Translations under genes and position numbers: made by a program | NCBI RefSeq assembly: GCF_000443165.1 | Contig: NZ_ATJV01000092.1 | Span: 1 to 64,000, forward strand | DNA: 64,000 bases | Source: Thauera terpenica 58Eu | GTDB taxonomy: Bacteria; Pseudomonadota; Gammaproteobacteria; Burkholderiales; Rhodocyclaceae | Direction: 5' to 3' | Notes under the pieces: generated by a model | The model's database searches: none | Seen by the model: only the letters and a program-made list of their open reading frames with translations | What the model was told of the DNA's origin: nothing | Part shown: positions 1 to 7,666 of the stretch, in pieces | Numbering within the stretch: position 1 is the first letter of the stretch | Layout: each line of letters opens with the position of its first letter

Positions 1-299
1 TGAGACGCTGGGGGGGGGGGAGGTCGGTTTTGCCGCATCACAGGTGAAGGCCTCAGTCCGGCCATCAGCCGTCTGTCAATCTTTGCGTTCCTCGGTCATT
101 CGAGCGTCGGGTTGGCCCGGCAAGCTGCCGCTACGACCAAACCCATACAGCGGGGACCCACGAACCTTGCCTACGTCGCCGTTGGTAGTGTTCCGAGAGA
201 TGTGCAGTACCCCGGACGCGCTTTGGATCGTCACATGCCTCCTGTGAGTGAAGAGAAGTGAGTGCGAGTGCGAAATCGGCCGTGTTAGGATTCGCGGCC
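1..299. other. Region upstream of the metal efflux operon, no gene seen
   Basis: No convincing coding sequence is present; the short open frames here have no recognisable features. There is a run of ten or more G near positions 11-21. A 16-bp stretch at 52-67 recurs at 23955-23970, just beyond the other end of the metal-resistance block. The operon promoter should lie here, but I could not pick a clear -35/-10 pair. The ribosome binding site of the first gene (AGGA, about 288-291) ends the region. Confidence 0.4.
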
Positions 300-653
300 A
301 TGCGCCGGCTTATTGTCCTTTTCGTCACGCTGATTTCCCTGCTTTGCCAGTCGATGGCAGTGGCGCGCGTGGACTCGGCCAATAGTTCGCCCTCCGATCT
401 GGAGCACAGCTCGCTGCACTGGCAGGCGACGGGTCACCATCACCACCACGACGGTTCGTTCCACCAGGATCAATCGGACGAATCGCTGCAGCACGTCTCC
501 GGCGACCACGTTGGCGGTCACCTCGAGTTGCTGGGTTCGATCTCGCACGCGCTCCCGCCAGCAGGCTCGGTCCTGCCGTCCGAGTGGCACGATGCCGCCG
601 TTCCCGACCCCTTCCCGGACGGCCTGCTCAGGCCGCCTAGTCTGCGCTCCTGA
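300..653 (+). CDS. His-rich periplasmic protein heading the efflux operon (CzcI-like)
   Basis: A 117-residue exported protein whose hydrophobic N-terminus (MRRLIVLFVTLISLLCQSMA) reads as a signal peptide. A His/Asp-rich stretch follows at roughly residues 47-75, including GHHHHHDG and several further H/D residues, a typical periplasmic metal-binding or metal-sensing segment. Small His-rich proteins of this kind precede czcCBA-type operons (CzcI and relatives). An upstream ATG at 258 is in frame, but the ATG at 300 has AGGA eight bases before it and starts directly with the signal peptide. The TolC-type gene follows in the same direction. Metal buffering or modulation of the pump is inferred from position and composition; the family is poorly conserved. 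Confidence 0.7.
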   Translation: MRRLIVLFVTLISLLCQSMAVARVDSANSSPSDLEHSSLHWQATGHHHHHDGSFHQDQSDESLQHVSGDHVGGHLELLGSISHALPPAGSVLPSEWHDAAVPDPFPDGLLRPPSLRS

Positions 654-781
654 ATCCCTGCGTGGCAGGCGTCCCCCCACGGACCCTGCCCCTGAACCAG
701 CCAGCTCGCTCCGTCCCGCGTTCCTTCGCTGCGGACGCGTCCGCGTGCTCGGCTGACCCCCACGCAACTTTCAGGATCATC

Positions 782-2065
782 GTGAGACCATCTTTCTGGC
801 TATCTGCCTGCGTCGTCGCCGGCAGCATGGTCGGTGGGCCGTGCTGGGCCCAGCCGAGCTCTTCCGTGCAGGACCGCCCCGTGGCGGCCACATCCCCCAA
901 ACCTTCCCTCGCGGCCGAGCGCGTGCCGCTGCGTGTCGCACTGGATGCTGCCTGGCAGCGCGCCGTCGTGGCCCGGGAAGCCGAGGGTCAGCTGCGTCGC
1001 ACCGACGCCGAGCGCCTCGCATCCCAGTCCATGTGGGCAGCCCCGCCGTCGCTCACCTTGAGCCATCGCGACGATCGGCTCCAAAGCAATGATGGCGCCC
1101 GCGAGACCGAGCTGGGCGTCGCTTTGCCACTGTGGCTCCCCGGCCAGCGTGATGCGCACCAGGGCGTGACCGCTGCGGCCTCGGCGCAGGCGGCCTCTGC
1201 CGAGCAGGCGGCGCGACTGCAACTGGCGGGCGAGTTGCGCGAGCAGGCCTGGGCATGGGCCAGCCTGGCGGCCGAGGTCGCGCAGGCCGAGGGCCAGGTC
1301 CAGTCCATGCAGCGGCTCGCGGACGACGTCGGGCGCCGGGTGCGCGCCGGCGAACTGGCCCGCGCCGATGCGCTGGCCGCACAGGCCGAGCACCTGGCGG
1401 CCGCGGCCGCCCTGAGCGATGCTCGGCAGCGCCTGGACGCTGCTCGCGCACGCTGGGTGCAACTGACCGGCCTCACGGCGGCGCCGGACCTTGTCGCCGA
1501 CGCCGTGCCCGCGCCGACGGCCGAACCTGCGCTGTCTTCGCATCCCGAACTGCAGTCGGCGACCCAGGCCACCGAGCTGGCGCAGCGGCGGGTCGAGCTG
1601 ATGCGCCACTCGCGCCGCGACGCGCCGGAGCTGACGGTCGGCGTCCGCCAGGACCATGCCGGGTCCGGTGCGTCTTCCGAAGGCAGCGTCGTGGTCGGTC
1701 TGCGCCTGCCCTTTGGCGGCGACGCACGAAATCGACCGCTCGAATCGGCTGCACTGGCCGAACTGGATGTCGCACAAACACGCTTGCAGCGGCTGCGCGA
1801 GCGCCTGGAAAGCGACGTCGCCCTGGCGCGCGAGGCCGTCCGCGCCGCAGAGGTGCAGCGCGAGGCCGGGACCACCCGTGCCCGTCTGTTGCGCGAACGT
1901 GCCGACCTGATCGGCACATCCTTCGATGTCGGCGAAACACCGCTGCCGGACCTGCTGCGCGCGCTGGCCGCCGCTGCCGAGGCCGATGCTGCGCTCGCCC
2001 GCCATACCGCCGCGCTGGGCCTCGCCCGCGCCCGTCTCCAACAAGCGCTCGGATTGCTCCCATGA
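782..2065 (+). CDS. czcC: TolC-family outer membrane efflux protein (CzcC-like)
   Basis: Outer membrane channel component of a tripartite metal efflux system, 427 residues from the chosen start. I chose GTG at 782 because AGGATC lies just upstream and translation then opens with a clean signal peptide ending near GGPCWA|Q; an ATG at 662 would add 40 residues of low-complexity leader. The rest is the long alternation of Ala/Gln/Glu/Arg-rich helices (for example LAGELREQAWAWASLAAEV and LLRERADLIGTSFDVGETPL) typical of TolC-like alpha-barrels, with the duplicated halves expected of the family. The stop overlaps the next ATG as ATGA, so the two are translationally coupled. It should dock with the adaptor at 2691 and the RND pump at 3858. 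Confidence 0.88.
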   Translation: MRPSFWLSACVVAGSMVGGPCWAQPSSSVQDRPVAATSPKPSLAAERVPLRVALDAAWQRAVVAREAEGQLRRTDAERLASQSMWAAPPSLTLSHRDDRLQSNDGARETELGVALPLWLPGQRDAHQGVTAAASAQAASAEQAARLQLAGELREQAWAWASLAAEVAQAEGQVQSMQRLADDVGRRVRAGELARADALAAQAEHLAAAAALSDARQRLDAARARWVQLTGLTAAPDLVADAVPAPTAEPALSSHPELQSATQATELAQRRVELMRHSRRDAPELTVGVRQDHAGSGASSEGSVVVGLRLPFGGDARNRPLESAALAELDVAQTRLQRLRERLESDVALAREAVRAAEVQREAGTTRARLLRERADLIGTSFDVGETPLPDLLRALAAAAEADAALARHTAALGLARARLQQALGLLP

Positions 2066-2691
2066 ACCCATCCATCCTCAACCTGCGCCGCCGGCTGCTG
2101 GCCGTGCTGACCGTGGCGGCCCTGTCGCCCATGACCAGCCTGGCCGCCCCCGGGGCGCACGGTCCCAACGGCGAACATCTCGACCAACAGCCGGTCGTCG
2201 CCGGCAGCGCGGGCCTGCCACGTCTCGAGGCAAAGTCGGAAAGCTATGAGCTGGTCGCCAGCCTCGAGGCTGACCAGCTCGTCATCCTGGTCGATCGCTA
2301 CGAAACCAACGAGCCCGTGCTCGGCGCCCGACTTGAGGTCGAGTCCGGCCCGCACAAGTCAGTGGCCGCCTTCCGCCCTGACAGTGGCGACTACGCCGCC
2401 ACCGATACGGCACTGCTCGAGGCGCTCGCCGCGCCGGGCGAGCATGCCCTCGTCTTCACGCTGGCCACCTACAACGATGCCGACCTGCTGGATGGCACGT
2501 TGGTCACCGGGCCGCTTGCCGGCACTGCCCGTGCGGGAGGCGGTCGCGGCGTCGACGACCACGGCCATGCGCATGGTCATGCGCTCGAGCGTGCAGCCCT
2601 GATCGGCGGTGGCGTTCTCGTGCTCGGGGCGCTTGCGGCTGCCGCCTGGCGCCGCCGGCGCACCTCGAACCTCGCCACGGGGGTGAAGTGA
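2062..2691 (+). CDS. Periplasmic protein with C-terminal membrane anchor inside the czc-type operon
   Basis: 209 residues. It has a signal peptide (residues 1 to about 29, ending SLAA), a soluble periplasmic domain, a short His-rich linker (DDHGHAHGHALE), then one membrane helix (LIGGGVLVLGALAAAAW) followed by an Arg-rich cytoplasmic tail. Just after the signal peptide sits APGAHGPNGEHLD, repeated exactly at the same place in the adaptor encoded next. It overlaps both neighbours by one to four bases, so its expression is tied to the channel and adaptor. Similar genes occur in other betaproteobacterial RND metal operons, but I know of no assigned function. A periplasmic metal-binding accessory of the pump is the likeliest role. 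Confidence 0.75.
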   Translation: MNPSILNLRRRLLAVLTVAALSPMTSLAAPGAHGPNGEHLDQQPVVAGSAGLPRLEAKSESYELVASLEADQLVILVDRYETNEPVLGARLEVESGPHKSVAAFRPDSGDYAATDTALLEALAAPGEHALVFTLATYNDADLLDGTLVTGPLAGTARAGGGRGVDDHGHAHGHALERAALIGGGVLVLGALAAAAWRRRRTSNLATGVK

Positions 2692-3842
2692 TGAACGCCA
2701 TCGCCCCCCTTCATCGGCTGCGGTCCGCCTGGCTCGCGGTGGCGGCCTTGCCGGCCTGGATCCTGTTCACGCCGGCCGTCCACGCGGCGCCGGGCGCGCA
2801 TGGTCCCAACGGCGAACACCTGGACGCGCCCGCTGCCACGGCCAGCCCATCCGGGCTGGCGCGCTTGCCCGACGGCAGCGTCAATGTGCCGAAGGCCGCG
2901 CAACGCCGCATGGCGATCCGCACGCTGCTGGCAGCGGAGTCCGAGGCTGCGGCCACGGTCGAGCTGCCAGGACGGGTGATCGCCGACCCCAACGCCAGCG
3001 GCCGCGTGCAGACCGTGCATGGCGGCCGCATCGAGCCCGGCCCCAGGGGGCTGCCGCTCGTCGGGCAGCGGGTGGCGCAGGGCGAGTTGCTGGCCCATGT
3101 CCGCCATCACGCCGACCCGTATGCCCAGGCGGGGCAGAAGGCCCAGCTCGCCGAGCTGCGCGCCCAGCGCCAGATCGCCGAGCAGCGCGTCCGGCGCCTC
3201 GAAGGCCTCGAGGGTACGGTGCCACGCAAGGACATCGACGCCGCGCGCACCGAAGCCCGCATGCTCGTCGAGCGCGAGCGCAGCATCGGCGCCAGCCTGG
3301 AGGCGCGCGAGTCACTGGTCGCGTCGGTCTCCGGCGTGATCGCTCGCGCCGACGTCACGGTCGGCCAGGTCGTCGCACCGAACGACGTGCTGTTCGACGT
3401 GGTCGACCCGTCGCGCATGCTGGTCGAGGCGGTCACCGCCGATCCGGCGCTGGCCGCCAGCGTCGGTGCGGCGTCGCTGCAGGGCGTGCCCGAGGCGAGC
3501 CTGCAGTTCGTCGGCGGCGCGCAGATGTTGCGCGACGGTGTGCTGCCGCTGATCTTCACCGTGGCACCGGGTGCGCCACTCCCGCTGGCGATCGGCCAGC
3601 CGGTGACCGTGATCGCGCAGTCGAACCAGCGCGTCAAGGGCATCGTGCTGCCGGCCCAGGCCGTGGTGCGCAACGCGACCAACGAGCCGATCGTGTGGAT
3701 CAAGTCGGGGGCCGAGCGCTTCATCGCGCAGCCCGTCCGGCTCCAGGCGCTGGATGCGAGCACGGTGGTGATCACCCAGGGGCTCGGCGCGGATAACCGC
3801 GTCGTCGTCCAGGGCGCAGCGCTGATCGCCCAGATCCGTTGA
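2691..3842 (+). CDS. czcB: Efflux RND periplasmic adaptor subunit (CzcB/HlyD family)
   Basis: Membrane fusion protein linking the RND pump to the outer membrane channel; 383 residues. A signal peptide ends near VHAA, followed by APGAHGPNGEHLD. Then come the lipoyl/barrel-sandwich halves split by a coiled-coil hairpin (EARMLVERERSIGASLEARE), the second half (SGVIARADVTVGQVVAPND) and a C-terminal beta-barrel with the usual LPAQAVVRN segment. The ATG at 2691 shares one base with the previous stop; an in-frame GTG at 2688 is an alternative start. The pump gene begins 16 bases downstream. Metal specificity cannot be read from this subunit. Confidence 0.9.
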   Translation: MNAIAPLHRLRSAWLAVAALPAWILFTPAVHAAPGAHGPNGEHLDAPAATASPSGLARLPDGSVNVPKAAQRRMAIRTLLAAESEAAATVELPGRVIADPNASGRVQTVHGGRIEPGPRGLPLVGQRVAQGELLAHVRHHADPYAQAGQKAQLAELRAQRQIAEQRVRRLEGLEGTVPRKDIDAARTEARMLVERERSIGASLEARESLVASVSGVIARADVTVGQVVAPNDVLFDVVDPSRMLVEAVTADPALAASVGAASLQGVPEASLQFVGGAQMLRDGVLPLIFTVAPGAPLPLAIGQPVTVIAQSNQRVKGIVLPAQAVVRNATNEPIVWIKSGAERFIAQPVRLQALDASTVVITQGLGADNRVVVQGAALIAQIR

Positions 3843-3857
3843 ACGGGAGTCACCTTC

Positions 3858-6800
3858 ATGTTCAACTGGATCGTTCGCTACAGCCTGCATAACCGGCTGT
3901 TCGTGCTTGCCGTGGCCGCGCTGCTGATGGTGTACGGCGCGATGACCGCCTGGCGCACGCCGGTCGACGTCTTCCCCGACCTCAACAAACCCCTGGTCAC
4001 GGTGCTGACCGAGGCGGGCGGGATGGCGCCCGAGGAGGTGGAGCAACTGGTCACCTTCCCGCTCGAGACCGCACTCAACGGCATGCCCGGCGTCACCCGA
4101 GTACGCAGCACCTCGGGCGTGGGTCTGTCCATCCTCTACGCCGAGTTCGATTGGGGCACCGACATCTACCGCAACCGCCAACTGGTGGCCGAACGGCTGG
4201 CACTGGTGCGCGAGCAGTTGCCCGGCGACATCACGCCCGTCATGGGCCCTGTGTCGTCGATCATGGGCGAGGTCATGCTGATCGCGCTGCCGCTGGGCGC
4301 CGGTGACGGCCAGACGCCAGCCGTCAGCCCGATGGCGGCGCGCGAGTATGCCGACTTCGTGCTGCGCCCGCGCCTGCTGTCGATTCCCGGTGTGTCGCAG
4401 GTGATCCCGATCGGGGGCGAGGTGCGCACGCTGCGCGTGGCGCCCGACACGGCGCGCATGGCGCAATTCGACGTGTCGCTGAACCAGCTCGAGAAGGCGC
4501 TCGAGGGCTACGCCGGGAACGCCGGGGGTGGGTTCATCGACCTCAACAGTCGCGAGTACCTGATCCGTCACCTGGGGCGCAGCAACCGCATCGAGGACCT
4601 GGCCGGCATCGCGGTGGCCTGGAAGGACGGGCGTTCCATCCTGCTCGAGCAGGTGGCAGCCGTCTCGTTCGCGCCCGGACTCAAGCGCGGTGATGCGGGT
4701 TACGGTGGTTTGCCGGCGGTCGTGATCAGCGTGCAGAAGCAGCCGCAGGCCGACACGGTGGCGCTCTCCGCGCAGATCGAGTCGGCGCTGGCCGAGCTCA
4801 GGCCCGGCCTGCCCGCAGGCCTCGCCGCGCCCAGGGTGCTCTTCCGTCAGGCCGACTTCATCCAGGCCTCGATCGGCAACGTGGCCGAGGCGCTGCGCGA
4901 CGGGGCCATCATGGTGGCGATCGTGCTGTTCGCCTTTTTGCTTTCGGCGCGCACGACGGTGATCTCGCTGACCGCGATCCCGCTGTCGCTCGCGGTCACG
5001 GCACTGGTGTTCCAGTGGCTCGGGCAGTCGATCAACGTGATGACGCTGGGCGGGCTGGCGATCGCGATCGGTGAGCTGGTCGACGACGCGGTGGTCGATG
5101 TCGAGAACATCCTGCGGCGACTGAAGCAGAACCGCGCCGCGCAAGACCGGCTGCCCGTTCTCGAGGTCGTCCGCAGCGCCAGCGTCGAGGTGCGCTCGGG
5201 CATCGTCTATGCGACGGTGATCGTCGTGCTGGTCTTCGTGCCCCTGTTCGCGCTGCCGGGCATCGAGGGACGGCTGTTCACGCCGCTGGGCATCGCCTAC
5301 ATCGTGTCGATCGGCGCGTCGATGCTGGTATCGATGACCGTCACGCCGGTGATGTGCTACTACATGCTGCCGACGATGAAACGCCTCGATCACGGCGACA
5401 GCCCGCTGGTCGCCTGGCTCAAGCGTCAGGACACGAAGCTGCTGCACTGGTCCTTCGGGCGCGCGAAGCTCTTGATCGTGGTGGCGATGCTGGCGGTGGC
5501 GGGCGCGGCCGCGACGGTGCCGTTCTTCCCGCGCGCCTTCCTGCCGGCCTTCAACGAGGGTTCGCTGGTACTGGGCCTGGTGATGCAGCCCGGCACCTCG
5601 CTGGCCGAAGCCAACCGGATGGGGCGTGAGGCCGAACTGCTGATCGGCCAGGTTCCCGAGGTGACCCAGGTCGGCCGCCGCACCGGCCGTGCCGAGCTCG
5701 ACGAGCATGCCGAAGGCGTGCACTCGGCCGAGATCGACGTGGACCTCAAGCGCAGCGGGCGCGACCGCGAGGCCATCATGGCCGACATCCGGGACCGGCT
5801 CTCGGTGCTGCCGGCGCAGGTGGCCATCGGCCAACCGATCAGCCACCGCCTCGATCACCTGCTGTCGGGCGTGCGCGCCCAGGTGGCCGTGAAGATATTC
5901 GGCGACGACATCGACACGCTGCGCGGCCTGGCCGAACAGATGCGATCCGGGCTGAGCGGGGTGCCCGGCCTGGTCGACCTGACGGTCGAAAAGCAGGTGC
6001 TGATTCCGCAGATCACCGTGCGGCTGGACCATCGCAAGGCCGCCCAGCTCGGGCTGTCGCCCGGCGAGGCGATCCGCGTGCTGCAGGCGCTGACCGATGG
6101 CGCTCACGGCGCGCAGATCGTGGACGGTCCGCGCCGCTACGAGCTGGTGCTGCGTCTGCCCGATGAGCGGCGCGGCCCGCAGGATCTGGCGCGGATGCTG
6201 ATCGACACCCCTGCCGGCCGCGTGCCGGTGTCGGCCATCGCCAGCGTCGAGGAGACCGATGGGCCCAACCAGGTCGGACGCGAGAACGGTCGTCGCCGCA
6301 TCGTCGTCTATGGCAACACCGATGGCAGCAACATGAGCGAGGTGATCGCTGCCGTGCGCGGCGTGATCGCCGGGCAGGCGTTGCCCACCGGCTACTTCAT
6401 CAGTCTGGAAGGTCAGTTCCAGGCCCAGGAGCAGGCCACGCGCCTGATCGCGGGCCTGTCGGTGGTGTCGCTGGTGATGATCTTTCTGGTGCTGTACTCG
6501 CGCTACCAGTCGGCGGTGCTGGCCGGCATCGTGATGGCGAACATCCCGCTGGCCCTGATCGGCTCTGTGCTGGCGATGTGGATCGCCGGGGTACAACTGT
6601 CGGTGGCGTCGATGGTGGGCTTCATCACGCTGGCGGGTATCTCCACGCGCAACGGCATCCTCAAGATCAGTCACTACATCAACCTGTGCAAGTTCGAAGG
6701 CGAGACTTTCAGCCAGGCCATGATCGTGCGCGGCTCGCTCGAGCGGCTGACGCCGGTGCTGATGACGGCCCTGGTTGCAGCCTTCGCACTGACGCCGCTG

Positions 6801-7001
6801 CTGCTGGCCGCCGATGCCCCGGGCAAGGAGATCCTGCACCCGGTCGCGGTCGTGATCTTCGGTGGCTTGGTCAGCTCGACGCTGCTCGATACCCTGCTTA
6901 CCCCGGTCATGTATTGGATGTTCGGTCGCAAGCCGACCGAGCGGCTGCTCGGCGAGGATGCGCAAACGCCGGCAGTGGCCGACGCGCGCGAGGCTTTCTG
7001 A
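3858..7001 (+). CDS. czcA: Heavy-metal efflux RND permease (CzcA/CusA family)
   Basis: Proton-driven inner membrane pump, 1047 residues, normal length for the HME-RND family. The N-terminus ([15 protein letters not shown]) and the segment [12 protein letters not shown] are canonical. The fourth-helix signature reads [13 protein letters not shown] at residues 405-417, carrying the acidic residues used for proton relay in HME pumps. The second half repeats the fold, with [23 protein letters not shown] and the [19 protein letters not shown] end. The signature differs from the copper/silver-type motif as I recall it, which argues for divalent cations, but substrate cannot be settled by eye. It follows its adaptor by 16 bases and completes a tripartite system. 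Confidence 0.93.
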   Translation: MFNWIVRYSLHNRLFVLAVAALLMVYGAMTAWRTPVDVFPDLNKPLVTVLTEAGGMAPEEVEQLVTFPLETALNGMPGVTRVRSTSGVGLSILYAEFDWGTDIYRNRQLVAERLALVREQLPGDITPVMGPVSSIMGEVMLIALPLGAGDGQTPAVSPMAAREYADFVLRPRLLSIPGVSQVIPIGGEVRTLRVAPDTARMAQFDVSLNQLEKALEGYAGNAGGGFIDLNSREYLIRHLGRSNRIEDLAGIAVAWKDGRSILLEQVAAVSFAPGLKRGDAGYGGLPAVVISVQKQPQADTVALSAQIESALAELRPGLPAGLAAPRVLFRQADFIQASIGNVAEALRDGAIMVAIVLFAFLLSARTTVISLTAIPLSLAVTALVFQWLGQSINVMTLGGLAIAIGELVDDAVVDVENILRRLKQNRAAQDRLPVLEVVRSASVEVRSGIVYATVIVVLVFVPLFALPGIEGRLFTPLGIAYIVSIGASMLVSMTVTPVMCYYMLPTMKRLDHGDSPLVAWLKRQDTKLLHWSFGRAKLLIVVAMLAVAGAAATVPFFPRAFLPAFNEGSLVLGLVMQPGTSLAEANRMGREAELLIGQVPEVTQVGRRTGRAELDEHAEGVHSAEIDVDLKRSGRDREAIMADIRDRLSVLPAQVAIGQPISHRLDHLLSGVRAQVAVKIFGDDIDTLRGLAEQMRSGLSGVPGLVDLTVEKQVLIPQITVRLDHRKAAQLGLSPGEAIRVLQALTDGAHGAQIVDGPRRYELVLRLPDERRGPQDLARMLIDTPAGRVPVSAIASVEETDGPNQVGRENGRRRIVVYGNTDGSNMSEVIAAVRGVIAGQALPTGYFISLEGQFQAQEQATRLIAGLSVVSLVMIFLVLYSRYQSAVLAGIVMANIPLALIGSVLAMWIAGVQLSVASMVGFITLAGISTRNGILKISHYINLCKFEGETFSQAMIVRGSLERLTPVLMTALVAAFALTPLLLAADAPGKEILHPVAVVIFGGLVSSTLLDTLLTPVMYWMFGRKPTERLLGEDAQTPAVADAREAF

Positions 7002-7079
7002 GCACGCGCTCGTTAAAGAACCAGGCACTCGCGGTGCCGCCTGCGCCAAGCGCACCGCGTTTCCAAGGAGAGATCACCC

Positions 7080-7454
7080 ATGATCACCAAGTTCCTCGCA
7101 GCTGCCATCCTGGCCTGCTCCACCCTTGCATCCGCCCCGGCACTCGCGCATGGCGGTGCCGCCCCCAAGCACGGCGGCGTCGTGCAGACCGCAAGCGACC
7201 TGTCGTTCGAACTCGTTGCCGGCGAGGGGGCTGCCATGCTGTATGTCGAGGATCACGGCAAGCCCATGGTCCCGACCGGCATGAGCGGCAAGCTGACTGT
7301 GCTCAACGGCACCGAGAAATCGGAAGCCCCGCTGGTCGTGAGCGGCGACAAGCTCGAAGCCAGGGGCGTCACGATCGCCAAGGGGGCAAAGGTGGTGGCC
7401 GCAATCAACACCGCCGACCAGAAGGCCATTACCGTGCGTTTCACCGTGCGCTGA
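7080..7454 (+). CDS. Small periplasmic protein at the end of the efflux operon
   Basis: 124 residues with a clear signal peptide (MITKFLAAAILACSTLASAPALA) and a mature N-terminus carrying HGGAAPKHGGVVQ, a His-containing motif common at the start of periplasmic metal-binding proteins. The rest is a compact beta-rich domain without cysteines. The start has AAGGAGAG seven bases upstream. It lies 78 bases after the pump gene, with a small hairpin-forming stretch (GGCACTCGCGGTGCC) in the gap, so it is probably the last gene of the operon. A metal-binding or metal-delivery role is inferred; no specific family is recognised. Confidence 0.7.
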   Translation: MITKFLAAAILACSTLASAPALAHGGAAPKHGGVVQTASDLSFELVAGEGAAMLYVEDHGKPMVPTGMSGKLTVLNGTEKSEAPLVVSGDKLEARGVTIAKGAKVVAAINTADQKAITVRFTVR

Positions 7455-7465
7455 GCGCTCAGCGC
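7448..7465. repeat. 18-bp perfect palindrome over the stop codon
   Basis: GCGCTGAGC followed directly by GCTCAGCGC, spanning the TGA stop of the preceding gene. It has no loop and no T-run, so it is not a standard terminator. It may be a regulator site or incidental. Confidence 0.4.
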
Positions 7466-7587
7466 GCCGGCAGTCGCAGCGGAGGGGGGCGGCGGCGACA
7501 CCCCCACCGCTGGGGAGTCGCGCAGCGCCCAGACGCCTTGCCGGCCAACGGGCTGGCGGCGCGTCAAGCGCAGGCCAGTGCATGAGT

Positions 7588-7618
7588 TTGACCGGCCCGC
7601 AGAGTGACGCGGTAAAAT
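7588..7618 (+). promoter_or_regulatory. Possible promoter of the P-type ATPase gene
   Basis: TTGACC (7588-7593) and TAAAAT (7613-7618) resemble -35 and -10 boxes, but the 19-base spacer is longer than ideal. They lie about 50 bases before the GTG start of the ATPase gene, in a 212-base gap. Confidence 0.3.
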
Positions 7619-7666
7619 CCCACTCATCCATCTGCCTGCGGCCGCAATTCGAATGAAGGATCACAA

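Noticed and set aside
300-653. Five consecutive His as an artificial tag
   Set aside because: The stretch is embedded in a natural His/Asp-rich periplasmic domain at the head of a metal operon.
3312-7055. 1247-codon open frame antisense to the RND pump
   Set aside because: It is the reverse-strand shadow of czcA, with His/Arg/Gln-rich low-complexity translation typical of high-GC antisense frames.
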